Source: Acidobacteriota bacterium (GTDB lineage: Bacteria > Acidobacteriota > Blastocatellia > Pyrinomonadales > Pyrinomonadaceae). Taken from it: 64,000 bases of DNA. The notes under the pieces were generated by a model. The model did not search any database. It saw only the letters and a list, made by a program, of their open reading frames with translations, and was not told where the DNA came from. How positions within the stretch are numbered: the first letter of the stretch is position 1; each line of letters opens with the position of its first letter. Of this stretch, positions 28,644 through 37,902 are shown in pieces. Location of the stretch: assembly GCA_019639235.1 (NCBI GenBank), contig JAHBSG010000012.1:1-64000 (forward strand), written 5' to 3'. The position numbers and the translations under genes are program-made.

Positions 28644-31313
28644 ATGCCGCAACGCAAAAACCTTACCTCGCAATTCAGTATCTTCTTCCTCGCAGCCGGT
28701 CTTCTGCTTTCTGTAAGCCTGCTATACGTCGCCGACGATTCACAGGCGCAAGAGGCCAGTTTCGAAAAGGAGACCGCTGAGTATTCTCTTTCTGCCGATG
28801 ACTTATCCGGAGCCATTTCGGGCCGTGTCTTTCAGGATTTCAACGGCAACGGGCTTTTCGAGAACTCCGGCGGAACCGCCGCCGCCCCGGTAGCTATAGA
28901 CGCGGGCCTTTCCGGCGTAACAGTTTCTGCCTATGACTCGGCCGGGGTTCTACGCGGGACGGCAGTAACAGCGGCCAACGGAACCTATACGCTTAATGCA
29001 ACCGGCACCGGACCCTATCGGATCGAGTTCACAGGCCTGCCGGCCGGTTTCTTTCCATCCGCCAGAAGCGCGGGTTCGGTCAACGGCAACACCGCCACGA
29101 CAACCGGTTCTACCGTACATTTCGTTGAGGACGGCAATACGTCGAACGTCAACTTGGCCCTAAACCGTCCCGGCGATTTTTGTTCGAATAATCCGGAGAT
29201 CTGCTCGCAGCTTTACGGCTTCGGCGGCGCAACACAACCCGATGCTCTTTTTACCATTCCTTATAACGGCGGCAGCACACGAACCACCGGCGGAAACCCG
29301 GTCACCGACTTTACTTCGCCCGGCAATACCTCACTTGCGACCACCGATGACGTCGGTACGACATTCGGGCTCGCTTATCATCGGGCGACGCGGCGAATCT
29401 TTGCGGCTTCCTATATGAAAAAGCACGCGAAGTTCGGCCCCGGCGGCCCTGGCGCGATCTATCAGTACGACCGGAACACGAATGCCGTCAGCGAATTCGT
29501 AAACCTGAATACCGTCTTTGGGGCCGGAACAGCGGGTACAGACCCGCACAATCCGCTCGACTACAACACCGATAATGGCCAGACCACCTGGAACGCTGTC
29601 GGAAAGATCTCGTTCGGCGGTATCGCTCTGAATGCGGATGAAACATTTCTCTACGCGATGAATCTGAACGACCGTCGTCTCTATCGCATTCCTACGTCCG
29701 GCCCGCTGAATTCGACCACCATCACGAGCTATCCGTTCCCAACTACCATGCCGAACTGCACGGTTGCATCCGAGGTGCGGCCCTTCGCGGTGACCTGGTA
29801 CGAAGGTACACTCTACGTTGGCGCAGTCTGCTCGCGTGAAACATCGGGCGGAGCTATCTCCACAAATCTGCGGGCCTATGTTTACCGTTTCGATCCTGTG
29901 ACGAATACCTTTGCCGGAACGCCGAGCATCAACATTCAGCTCAATTACCCGCGGGCTGAGACCGACCCCGGTTACGGTGCCGCATGGCGCAACTGGCGGG
30001 CGACCTACACGACAATCAGCACTTCGCATTTCATCTATCCGCAGCCGATGGTGACCGATATCGACTTTGACCGCGGTAACATGGTGCTTTCGCTTCGCGA
30101 CCGCAATGGCGACCAATCGGGCTACAACAGCGCGAGCAACCCGAACAATCCGTCACAGCTCTTCAAGGGCATCACCGCGGGAGATATGCTGCGGCTTTGC
30201 GGCAACCCGACCTCGGGTTGGACGCTTGAAGCCAACGGCCGCTGCGGCGGCATCGGGAATGCGCCGCAGAACACGAACGAAGGCCCCGGCGGCGGCGAAT
30301 ATTATTACCAGGACAACTATCACCCGAACGGCAATCCGCACGACGAGGTCGCGCTTGGCGGGGCATCGCAGATACCGGGCCATTCCGTGCTGGTTGCGAC
30401 CATCTTCGACCCGGTCTATATCCCGAACGACAATATCTATGATGCCGGTGGTTTTCGGTGGTTTGTGAACAACACCGGAGCCCAGAATCGCGGCTATCTT
30501 GCTTACTCGTTCAGCGATTTCGGTAAGGCGAACGGCATCGGCAACGTCGTTCCTCTGTGTGAGGCGGCCCCGATCGAGGTCGGAAACCGTATCTGGTTCG
30601 ATGCCAACTCGAACGGCGTGCAGGATCCGGGCGAGGGCCCGATCGCCGGCGTCACGGTCAGTCTGTATCAGGGCTCGACCCTTGTCGGTACAGCAGTTAC
30701 AGACGCGAACGGCGAGTACTACTTCGTCGCGGGAACCACGGTTGACCCAAACCCGACCGACCACATCGGCATCGTAAATGGCGGCCTCGCTTTCGGGACA
30801 TCCTATCAGATCAGGCTAGACAATTTGTCCAATTTTCTCATCGGCGGGCCACTCTTTGGCCGGTGGATCACGACCGCGGATCAAACGTCGCAGGCCGGCG
30901 ACGACGAAGCCAGCGATTCGGACGCCTCTGCTGCAACGAACATGCCCGGTTCGCCGCTCGGCACCTTCCCGGTCGTCAGCTTTACCACCGGCGGGCCCGG
31001 CGAGAACGATCACCGCTTCGACATCGGCTTCGCTACGCTGGCCCCTTCGTCATCTAATGTCTCGGTCGAAGGCCGTGTGATGACGGCAAATGGTTTCGGA
31101 ATTCCGAATGCTTCGGTCGTGATCTTCGATGCCGAGGGAAACACCTGGAGTGTGCTTACGGGCAGCTTCGGCTACTTCAATATCGAGGGAATCCCGGCAG
31201 GTGAAACGGTCTTTGTGTCCGTCAGGGCTCGCGGCCACGTCTTCAAGCAGCCGGTCCAGACGATAACCACCAACGAGAAGCTGAACATCGTCGAATTCAT
31301 CGCATCCGAATGA
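28644..31313 (+). CDS. Secreted SdrD-B-like repeat protein
   Basis: Protein of 889 aa. Signal anchor or peptide at ~10-36 (FFLAAGLLLSVSLLYVADDS). First SdrD-B domain at ~57-150 (GAISGRVFQDFNGNGLFE), a long middle region at ~190-630 with propeller-like beta segments, a second SdrD-B domain at ~645-760 (VGNRIWFDANSNGVQDPGEG) and a carboxypeptidase-regulatory domain at ~800-889. These domains are adhesion or spacer modules on the cell surface; no sortase motif or autotransporter end is seen. Upstream 167 bp are non-coding. Confidence 0.82.
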   Translation: MPQRKNLTSQFSIFFLAAGLLLSVSLLYVADDSQAQEASFEKETAEYSLSADDLSGAISGRVFQDFNGNGLFENSGGTAAAPVAIDAGLSGVTVSAYDSAGVLRGTAVTAANGTYTLNATGTGPYRIEFTGLPAGFFPSARSAGSVNGNTATTTGSTVHFVEDGNTSNVNLALNRPGDFCSNNPEICSQLYGFGGATQPDALFTIPYNGGSTRTTGGNPVTDFTSPGNTSLATTDDVGTTFGLAYHRATRRIFAASYMKKHAKFGPGGPGAIYQYDRNTNAVSEFVNLNTVFGAGTAGTDPHNPLDYNTDNGQTTWNAVGKISFGGIALNADETFLYAMNLNDRRLYRIPTSGPLNSTTITSYPFPTTMPNCTVASEVRPFAVTWYEGTLYVGAVCSRETSGGAISTNLRAYVYRFDPVTNTFAGTPSINIQLNYPRAETDPGYGAAWRNWRATYTTISTSHFIYPQPMVTDIDFDRGNMVLSLRDRNGDQSGYNSASNPNNPSQLFKGITAGDMLRLCGNPTSGWTLEANGRCGGIGNAPQNTNEGPGGGEYYYQDNYHPNGNPHDEVALGGASQIPGHSVLVATIFDPVYIPNDNIYDAGGFRWFVNNTGAQNRGYLAYSFSDFGKANGIGNVVPLCEAAPIEVGNRIWFDANSNGVQDPGEGPIAGVTVSLYQGSTLVGTAVTDANGEYYFVAGTTVDPNPTDHIGIVNGGLAFGTSYQIRLDNLSNFLIGGPLFGRWITTADQTSQAGDDEASDSDASAATNMPGSPLGTFPVVSFTTGGPGENDHRFDIGFATLAPSSSNVSVEGRVMTANGFGIPNASVVIFDAEGNTWSVLTGSFGYFNIEGIPAGETVFVSVRARGHVFKQPVQTITTNEKLNIVEFIASE

Positions 31314-31328
31314 TCGCCGGCTCCAGCA

Positions 31329-31601
31329 TTAGAGCTTACCAAAGAGCATCAGGATGCCGATGATGATGAACGCGACGGCGACGATCCGCTGAAGCCATTC
31401 GGTCGGTACATACTGGCTCAGCACGCTGCCGACCAACACACCGAGAAGCGAAACAAGAACGAGAGCGAGGCTCGCCCCGAGGAAAACGGCGAGCTTCGAC
31501 TCCGTTTTTGCCGTTAGGACGATTATCGCGAGCTGCGTCTTATCGCCAAGCTCGGCGAGGAAAAGCGTAAGAAAAGCGGTGCCGAATATCTTCAGGTCCA
31601 T
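31329..31601 (-). CDS. TMEM165/GDT1-family membrane protein (UPF0016)
   Basis: Protein of 90 aa with about three transmembrane segments. The family motif ELGDKTQ is at residues 17-23. Members transport Mn2+ or Ca2+; this is a half-size, single-repeat form that presumably acts as a dimer. Convergent with the SdrD-B gene, stop codons 15 bp apart. Confidence 0.9.
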   Translation of the reverse strand: MDLKIFGTAFLTLFLAELGDKTQLAIIVLTAKTESKLAVFLGASLALVLVSLLGVLVGSVLSQYVPTEWLQRIVAVAFIIIGILMLFGKL

Positions 31602-31718
31602 GCAATCAGTCTAGCCGAGCCGTGCGGCACGTCAAGCCGTACATTTCTTTACACTCGCCGCCGACTTTTTGCCGTGTTTTCGCATCAAAATGTTTTCCGC
31701 AAAAGGAGAACATTTACC

Positions 31719-32273
31719 ATGAGAAAAGCAGTATTTATCTTCGCGGCCATCGCACTTGCCTCGGCCGCCGCATTTGCACAGAAAGCGCCGAACTTCGCCG
31801 GTACCTGGACGCTCGATAAAGAGCGGTCGGAGCTTAACGACCGCACGCGGATCGAGACGATGAAGATGACCGTGGCGCAGACCGCCGAAAGCCTGGAGGT
31901 GGCGACCGAGACCAAACGCTCGGCACCCGAGGGCAGCGGGCAAGGCCCGGCCGGCGGTCGCGGCGGAATGGGCGGCGGCGGACGCTTTGGCGGCGGCGAC
32001 GGCAAGTTTACCTACAGCCTGACCGAACGCGAGACCACCACCGAACAGGCTACGCCCCGCGGACCCGTACCCGTTACGCTCAGCGCAAAGCTCGAAGGAG
32101 GGACGCTCAAGCTTTCCCAGAAGCGCACCTTCTCCGGCCAGATGGGCGAGGTCACCGCCACTTCAAGCGAAGAATGGTCGCTCTCCGCCGACGGAAAAAC
32201 GCTGACCGTAAAACGCTCGCTCGCCGGCCCGATGGGCACCAACACCTCGACCCTCGTCTTCACAAAACAATGA
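31719..32273 (+). CDS. Exported protein of unknown function with glycine-rich linker
   Basis: Protein of 184 aa. ATG 31719 follows AAAAGGAGAA and a signal peptide (FIFAAIALASAAAFAQ). Two beta-rich halves (FAGTWTLDKERSEL and LKLSQKRTFSGQMGEV) flank a Gly/Arg-rich linker at ~75-95. The 'GTWTLD.ERSE' opening is common in uncharacterised acidobacterial exported proteins. Confidence 0.72.
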   Translation: MRKAVFIFAAIALASAAAFAQKAPNFAGTWTLDKERSELNDRTRIETMKMTVAQTAESLEVATETKRSAPEGSGQGPAGGRGGMGGGGRFGGGDGKFTYSLTERETTTEQATPRGPVPVTLSAKLEGGTLKLSQKRTFSGQMGEVTATSSEEWSLSADGKTLTVKRSLAGPMGTNTSTLVFTKQ

Positions 32274-32311
32274 TCGCAACGCACTAGCCCACCGTGTCAG
32301 AGGCCCACTTT

Positions 32312-32338
32312 GCAGAAGCCCGCACGTAAGTAAGGGCG
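32312..32338. repeat. Intergenic repeat family copy 1
   Basis: GCAGAAGCCCGCACGTAAGT plus AAGGGC. Related copies are at 32663, 35649, 35811 and 35872. Confidence 0.55.
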
Positions 32339-32662
32339 GTTCATCGGAGCTAATCTTCACCCGTCCCGTGATCGCACAGGCGGAAACCCGACCGGTAGGG
32401 AGGGTGTCTCTTGGAATGATGAATTATGAACGATGAACTATGAATGCAGAGTCCCTGTTCTGAGTTCCCTCTTTTGCCCAGATTCCGCATTCATCATTCC
32501 GAATTCCGCTTTCGGGCTGTCCCGGCTTCAGCCGGCCTGCGGTGCGGGCGGGTTCCGCCGTCGCCGAAGGTGACGAAGATAATAGCCCGGGGTGAAACCC
32601 CGGGTTTGGGTGGCCACCGACCCGCTCCCTGAAAGGGAGCAAGATCTTCCACCCGCCCGTCT

Positions 32663-32692
32663 GTGTCGGAGGCCCGACCGTCAGTGAGGGCT
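32663..32692. repeat. Intergenic repeat family copy 2
   Basis: GTGTCGGAGGCCCGACCGTC then AGTGAGGGCTC; same family as the copy at 35872, in opposite orientation. Confidence 0.6.
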
Positions 32693-32693
32693 C

Positions 32694-32974
32694 AAAACCC
32701 AAGTCGGATCCTTGAACGTGGTGCCAGTACTCGCCAATGCTTTGTTCGAGCGAGTTCTCGACCTCGACCTGCTTGTTCTCGGCGTCGTAGATGAACGAGC
32801 GGCCCTGCGGGTCGGCGATCACATTTCCGGCCGCGTCGTAGCTCCAGCCCTGGCCCGCGGCCATTCGGTTGTCCGAGGCGTTTAGATCCGGATTGAGCAT
32901 CGTCTTGTCCGCCTCGCAAACGACCATCGTGCTGTTATCCACACAACCTTTAGGCAACGTGGTCGTCACGCCGT
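32694..32974 (-). pseudogene. RHS-repeat fragment
   Basis: The minus strand encodes an RHS/YD-repeat segment (WSYDAAGNVIADPQGRSFIY, then DAENKQVEVENSLEQSIG) that runs out into an intergenic repeat at its C-terminal side and abuts an IS3 remnant at its N-terminal side. No start codon of its own. It matches the YD repeat at the N-terminal edge of the RHS toxin fragment at about 35.2 kb. The stretch 32340-32690 between this fragment and the gene at 31719 holds only repeats. Confidence 0.7.
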
Positions 32975-33097
32975 CTATGCGTAATACGTTGCACTGCTGA
33001 TTCCGTGCTCCACGCATACCTGCGTTACCGAACGCCCAGCCTCCGCTTCCTTCAATATCGCTACCACCTGCGTCTCGCTGAATCTTGACCTATTCAT
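32975..33097 (-). pseudogene. IS3-family OrfA 5' remnant
   Basis: The first 40 codons of an IS3-type OrfA: MNRSRFSETQVVAILKEAE followed by GRSVTQVCVEHGISSATYY, the helix-turn-helix that binds the IS ends. The frame then hits TAG and RHS sequence begins. A GGAGGAGACGG ribosome site precedes the ATG at 33097. The rest of orfA and orfB are missing. Confidence 0.75.
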
Positions 33098-33192
33098 CCG
33101 TCTCCTCCATCTTCATGATGCCAGAAAACGTCTACTTTTCATCTGTGTACCTTTAAGGGAAACTTACGAATCTTACAGGCAATCAAGTTCGC

Positions 33193-33894
33193 CTACTTTG
33201 GAATATCTGCAAAATAGAAGAAAACCTGATGGTGGGGCTCATTATATTTGATCAAACCGTCGCTGAACTCCCACTCGTAATTGAACAGGACATAGATTTT
33301 TTGGCCTTAATTAAGAGAATGTTGAGGGATGCTGAATCTTACGTATGAACCAGGCTCAATCCAAATCCCCGGATAATTATCATTTTGTCTTGTCCGTTGA
33401 TGAGACCATTTACACTGGCAAGTTATCGGAGTTTCCGGAAGCCTCGTGTTACCACGCGATTCGACGGTATAACGCCCCTTTTGCGGGTCATATGCTGAAT
33501 CTATTCGAAATGAAGTATCGGCCTGGTAGCACAAATCAATAACTCTGTCGCCATCAGAAAGTGTGATTCCTTCTGTTTTCCCATCGGACAGAATTATTCG
33601 TTTTTTAGTAGAAGAATCTAAGTCAGAATTCGCATCGATATTTATGCGATACGGGGAATTATTATGAAGTTTAAGTTCATAAGTGACTTGCCTCTTCGCG
33701 GAGCAGTTCTCATATATTTCTCCTTTGCCAACATACGACAAATAAACAGATGGTTTCCTTTTTTCAATATTGATGGCCAATTGCTCTCTGGCAAAAACTC
33801 CCCCGGAAGTATTTGCAGCGAAAGCAATGACGCTGGCTGAAATCATTAGCAAGTAAACTAAATCGCCGAAGGTATGTTTCTTAATCATTTCCAT
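33193..33894 (-). pseudogene. Putative partner (immunity?) of the RHS toxin, interrupted by a stop
   Basis: ATG 33894 begins a hydrophobic segment (LVYLLMISASVIAFAANTSG), then a beta-rich domain of about 160 residues (KRQVTYELKLHNNSPYRINI). A TAA at 33307-33309 stops it after 195 residues. The same frame continues with protein-like sequence (KIYVLFNYEWEFSDGLIKYN, then VFFYFADIPK) to TAG at 33193. One nonsense change would restore a 233-residue exported protein. It overlaps the end of the toxin gene by 10 bp, the usual place for an immunity gene; the role is inferred from position only. Confidence 0.6.
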
Positions 33895-35381
33895 TGACCT
33901 CTTCCTCCTCCGGGAAAAGCTCCGGAAGCTCCCCGATCTGTAGTTCTTCCCAAGCCATCGATGTACCCAAGATTCCGCAAATGCGTGGTAATTGCACTTC
34001 TCATCTCAACCTCAGTCCAACCTCTTTGCCAGAGCGTTGTTCCTCCGCCTTGTCCTGTAGTTATCGAGTATGATTCAGGTCCCTTTTCTGGTGTTTCATT
34101 ATTTACAAATGCGGAATCGAGTCCGCGAACCAACGCAGCTGCATTGTAATAGGCTTCGAACTCCGCGGCCACTGTTGCAGGGTTAATTTCAAATCCTGAT
34201 TGCTTCGCGTAATTCCATGCATTTATTTGAGCAATATGAGTTCCCTCATGAAAAAGTGTGAAAGCGAAAGACTTGTTTGAAAATGCGGACGCTGCTACAG
34301 CAACGACTACTCTACCGTTATCTTCACGAGTAAATGCGGGGGCGTCTTCATTTGTCCTTAAAGCGATAAGAACATTGTTACCATCGTTCTCAGTTCCGTA
34401 ACTTAATAGAATTGCAGCTGCATATCGTCTAAAGGAATCGGAAATATCAGCCCTTAAAACAATATCCGCTAGTCGGGAAAGACTAGCCCGAAATTGTGCA
34501 CGTTTCGTCAAAATATCGTTTATCGCTGCAATCTTAGCGGTCTTTTCTTCATCACTGATGTTCCCATCGGCTTGTATTCCAGTAATCTGCTGCCTTAGCG
34601 CGTCGTCGCTTGCCGAACCGCCCAAAGCTCGAGACCATGCATAAAGACCAAACGGATCTACATAAGTTACCGGATTATTTGAAACATAAACATATCTGTT
34701 CCACGTCTGCGGATTGACTACTGTACCGGATGACAAAAAGGGATCCGGACTAGAGAAGCGTCCTTGACCATAATTTAGCAACCTTGCCTGAGCGTAGTCT
34801 AGGTCAGTTTCGCCGTCGCGCTCGTAGGTGGTGAATTTCTGGCGGACGGTGTCGGAGCCGTAGGCGGAGCGGGCGATTTCTTCGCCGTAGGGCATGAAGT
34901 CGCGGCGGGAGATGGTTGTGCCGTTTTGATCGGTGAGGATGCGCGGGCTGCCGAGGTGATCGGCGGTGGTGTAGCTGACCTGCGGGGATTGGGGTGCCGC
35001 TACCGTAGAGTACTCGCCGATGAGTTTCCCGCCGGCGTCATAGACGAATACCGTCACCTCGCCGGTCGAGGGGACGTGCTTCTTCACCCGCTTGCCGTCG
35101 CCGTCGTATTCGTACTCGCCGACCGTCGAGACCGGGTTGCCGTTCGCGTCAAGTGTTTGCACCCTCACCTGCTTGTTCTCGCCGTCATACGTAAAGCGTC
35201 GGCTTTGCGGGTCGCGGACGGTGTTGCCAGCCGGGTCTTACGTCGATCGGCTGTCAAAGAACAGATCTGCGGTCGCACTATTCATTTGAGTCGAGTACTC
35301 CGCCGCAAGTTGCCCAAGGGCATTATAGACCTCCCGGCCGGGAAATGCGTCACCAAATTGGTGTAGTGCAACGGGCAGAGA
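33885..35381 (-). pseudogene. RHS-repeat protein with C-terminal metallopeptidase-like toxin domain (5' truncated, one in-frame stop)
   Basis: The intact stretch (GTG 35168 to 33885, 427 aa) starts in the middle of a YD repeat, so 35168 is not a natural start. It holds YD repeats, the RHS core (DYAQARLLNYGQGRFSSPDP, then RYVYVSNNPVTYVDPFGLYA) and a C-terminal domain of about 250 residues with HEGTH at 307-311 and a candidate third metal ligand in AAEFEAYY. Upstream, the same frame continues to about 35381 but is broken by a TAA near 35230, exactly where a Tyr of the YD repeat is expected. RHS core plus a variable C-terminal domain marks a polymorphic toxin. Confidence 0.75.
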
Positions 35382-35497
35382 TCAGGTCGCCCGCCTGCTC
35401 TCGCGGCTTGCCGCCCGATGTGCGGAAAGGCTGAGCCTTTCCGTCGGTGTGCAAAAAGAGAGTGCGGCTCCGCCGCCGGTCTTTCTGTGCGGCTTCG

Positions 35498-35549
35498 GTC
35501 TGTGCTTTCTGTGGTTATGGTTTCCTTTTCGAACACAGAAAGCACAGAC
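35498..35549. repeat. Perfect 16-bp inverted repeat
   Basis: GTCTGTGCTTTCTGTG at 35498-35513 and its exact complement at 35534-35549, loop 20 bp. Same CTGTG-periodic style as the element beside acs. Confidence 0.75.
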
Positions 35550-35648
35550 GAAAGCCACAGACGGCGGCCTTCGTTTCTTCTTCCGTGGTTAACACATTCA
35601 ACGGCCAATGCCACCGTCTCCGACGACTCACGCGGGCCGTATCGGATG

Positions 35649-35677
35649 TTAAGCCCTTGCTGACGCGCGGGCCTCTG
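35649..35677. repeat. Intergenic repeat family copy 3
   Basis: TTAAGCCCTTGCTGACGCGC followed by GGGCCTCTG. Confidence 0.6.
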
Positions 35678-35810
35678 CAATGGAGGCCTCCAACACTCTT
35701 TAGTGATTGATCAGATAATTTTCGGACGGTTGGGGAATATACCATGGAATAAGAAAAGAAGAAAACGCGGGATATCAGATTCATCCTTCATCATCCCGTT
35801 AAGCCCTTGC

Positions 35811-35829
35811 CGACGCGCGGGCCCCTGCA
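35811..35829. repeat. Intergenic repeat family copy 4
   Basis: AAGCCCTTGCCGACGCGCGG; differs from copy 3 at one base over the shared part. Confidence 0.6.
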
Positions 35830-35871
35830 TTCCCAATTCCGCATTCCGAGATCCACATTCCGCATTCAGAT

Positions 35872-35903
35872 GAGCCCTTCCTAACGGTCGGGCCTCTGAC
35901 ACA
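35872..35903. repeat. Intergenic repeat family copy 5
   Basis: GAGCCCTTCCTAACGGTCGG followed by GCCTCTGACAC; near-complement of copy 2. Confidence 0.6.
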
Positions 35904-35998
35904 GGGCTTCTGCATTTGGTCACGCCGGGAGGCGTAACTCTTGCGGCCGGCTGAAACGTTACTCAAAACGAAGGGCTGAAGCCCGCACTCTGAACTCT

Positions 35999-36036
35999 GC
36001 AACTTCGCAACTTCGCAACTTCGCAACTTCGCAACT
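35999..36036. repeat. Tandem 8-mer GCAACTTC
   Basis: Four perfect head-to-tail copies of GCAACTTC plus a partial fifth. Confidence 0.9.
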
Positions 36037-36200
36037 CTCCAGAACTTCCAAATCATCCATTTCATTTTTTTCATCCATATCGTTCAGAATACCGTTGGCG
36101 GCAGGTGAGCGATGTGCGAACATCGTCGCGTGGCGAAAGTGACGGGACATTGCGACGCGGCTCTCACCCTTAAAGGCGGAGCAGTGCCTCGCACCGAACC

Positions 36201-36229
36201 GTTTCAAGCGTTTCAGTTGTTTCACGTGA
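36201..36229. repeat. Three GTTTCA boxes at 9-bp spacing, candidate transposase end sites
   Basis: GTTTCA starts at 36201, 36210 and 36219, the last followed by CGTGAA. It lies just outside the leftmost prophage gene. Mu transposase end sites contain CGTTTCA-type cores, so this may mark the left end of the element; the exact junction cannot be fixed from one sequence. Confidence 0.35.
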
Positions 36230-36340
36230 AGGGAAATGAGATAAAAAGGGTCAATGAAATGTGATAACCGTGAGAATCTTGGTACATCGACGGTAAACGA
36301 CCTCTTCAAATTCTTGACAGAATCAAGTTTAAGTTCCCAG

Positions 36341-37111
36341 CTAATCTAGGCCTTTCTCAAGGCGTTCGATAATCACTTCGCAGTAGGCCGGGTCCTGCTC
36401 AATTCCGATCGCTTTACGGCCGTGGCATGCAGCGGCTACTAAGGTCGAGCCGGAACCGGCGAAAGGTTCAAGAATTAGATCCCCAGGGTTGGTATATGTC
36501 AGGACCAGCCACTTCATTAGATCTATCGGCTTCTGAGTCGGGTGCAATGACCGCCCGATCCGCGTGTTGTTGAACTTCAAAACGCTCTTCGGATGATAGA
36601 GGTTAGTTGTGCGTTCCTCGACGTTGCCGGAGGATGCTCCGTAATGAGCCGGCCGATTACCTTTACCGATGGTGTGCGGACGGCCGCGAACTTTCTGCGG
36701 GTTATAGGTTGCACCGCGGAATTGCTTTGAGAAGACGAGAATCGATTCGTGAGATCTGAGTGGCCGCCTATTAGCATCGAGGTGCCCAACTGCGAGGTTC
36801 TTTTCCCAGATCAGATCGTATCGGTACATCTTAGAGTTTGAATGAATCAACTGCGGTACGAACTTGCCAGAAGCGAAGAAAACCATCGGTGCCCGAGCTT
36901 TACAGATCCGAACAGCATCGGTCCAAAATGCAGGCCACTCGACGGCCTTGTCCCATTTCAAGCTGGTGATCGCGTATGGGGGGTCGGTCAATAATGCATC
37001 GATCGACTCATCATGCAGGTGAGGCAATATCTGCTCGAACCGAGCGCAATACAGAGTGATTCCCTTCCCGTCGTAAACGGGCACGAGGTGCGACAATTTT
37101 GCTGCTGTCAT
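36341..37111 (-). CDS. Phage DNA methyltransferase (N4/N6, beta-type motif order)
   Basis: Protein of 256 aa. Catalytic motif IV TDPPYA comes first (residues ~41-46) and the AdoMet-binding motif FAGSGST follows near residue 220, the order of the beta class of amino methyltransferases. GRSLHPTQKPIDLMKWLV lies just before the FAGSGST motif. It overlaps the next upstream gene by 4 bp (ATGA). There is no restriction partner, so it probably protects phage DNA from host enzymes. Confidence 0.92.
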   Translation of the reverse strand: MTAAKLSHLVPVYDGKGITLYCARFEQILPHLHDESIDALLTDPPYAITSLKWDKAVEWPAFWTDAVRICKARAPMVFFASGKFVPQLIHSNSKMYRYDLIWEKNLAVGHLDANRRPLRSHESILVFSKQFRGATYNPQKVRGRPHTIGKGNRPAHYGASSGNVEERTTNLYHPKSVLKFNNTRIGRSLHPTQKPIDLMKWLVLTYTNPGDLILEPFAGSGSTLVAAACHGRKAIGIEQDPAYCEVIIERLEKGLD

Positions 37112-37890
37112 TTAGAAAGATTCGGTGAAAGCCAAAGAGCTTCGATGCGAGAGCCGCCGCTGTTTACCATCGCTCGTTTATCGACGCGATGCCAGCCGCA
37201 TGACTCGAGATTGTTCGTGTATAGCGGGGATGGATAGCCGCTGATCACCACCAGTCCTTTCAGATCCTTAACGGTCGCAAGGAACTGCCGATGAGCGTCA
37301 TCGTTCATTTCGTGAGAGTAGATCGACCGCGCGGTCCTGGTCGAGGCCACGTATGGCGGATCGAGATAGAAGAGGGTGTCCTTCGAGTCCATCTCTTTCA
37401 TCAAGGTGAGAGCGTCACGTTGCTCAATAACGACACGCTGAAGGCGACGGGCGGCCCGATAAAGCGTCCCGAAGCGAAGATCTTTTGTGACGCTGCGATT
37501 CCCGTTCTTGTGCCGCCGGAAAGAACCTTTTGCAATGCCGCCTTCGATGCTCATCCAGAGCCGGAAGTAGAGACGGCGGGCACGTTCAAGATCATCGATC
37601 TTTTCATCCGACGAACAGCAGACGGCGAACTCATGCCGAGACCACGGAGTCAACCGAAGTGCCCGGATGAGCTGCTGCGGCCGATCGCGGAGAACCCGAA
37701 AGAAAGTGACGAGATCGGCATTCAGATCATTGTACGTTTCGAGATGCGCCGGACCTTTGAGCAGCAGCACGTTCGCAGCTCCTCCAAAAGGCTCAACGTA
37801 ATGTCTGTGTTTCGGGAAGTGAGAAATGATCCAAGACGCCAAACGAAACTTGGACCCGTAATACTTCAGCACCGGACTTTTTATGCTCAT
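37108..37890 (-). CDS. Phage DNA adenine methylase (Dam/D12 class)
   Basis: Protein of 260 aa of the D12 class: N-terminal LKYYGSKFRLASWI, AdoMet motif VEPFGGAANVLL and catalytic DPPY (LFYLDPPYVASTR). It methylates adenine in a short target that cannot be read from the sequence. First of a coupled pair of methyltransferases at the far left of the early arm. A hairpin motif shared with the transposase gene lies 13 bp upstream of the start. Confidence 0.93.
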   Translation of the reverse strand: MSIKSPVLKYYGSKFRLASWIISHFPKHRHYVEPFGGAANVLLLKGPAHLETYNDLNADLVTFFRVLRDRPQQLIRALRLTPWSRHEFAVCCSSDEKIDDLERARRLYFRLWMSIEGGIAKGSFRRHKNGNRSVTKDLRFGTLYRAARRLQRVVIEQRDALTLMKEMDSKDTLFYLDPPYVASTRTARSIYSHEMNDDAHRQFLATVKDLKGLVVISGYPSPLYTNNLESCGWHRVDKRAMVNSGGSRIEALWLSPNLSK

Positions 37891-37902
37891 AGTTGAAACA
37901 TT

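Larger units (their letters stand above)
35382..36340. other. Repeat-filled intergenic region
   Basis: About 960 bp without a convincing gene. It holds a CGGAAAGGCT/AGCCTTTCCG hairpin (35419-35440), a 16-bp perfect inverted repeat (35498-35549), three copies of an intergenic repeat (35649, 35811, 35872), ATTCCGCATTC-type simple repeats (35825-35870), a tandem 8-mer (35999-36036) and a triple GTTTCA repeat (36201-36229). Confidence 0.7.

Noticed and set aside
34926..35366. A 146-codon plus-strand frame in the RHS region
   Set aside because: It lies opposite clear RHS repeat sequence and lacks any protein-like features.
35999..36229. CRISPR-like repeats
   Set aside because: Repeat units are 6-9 bp with no unique spacers of constant length, and no cas genes are present.
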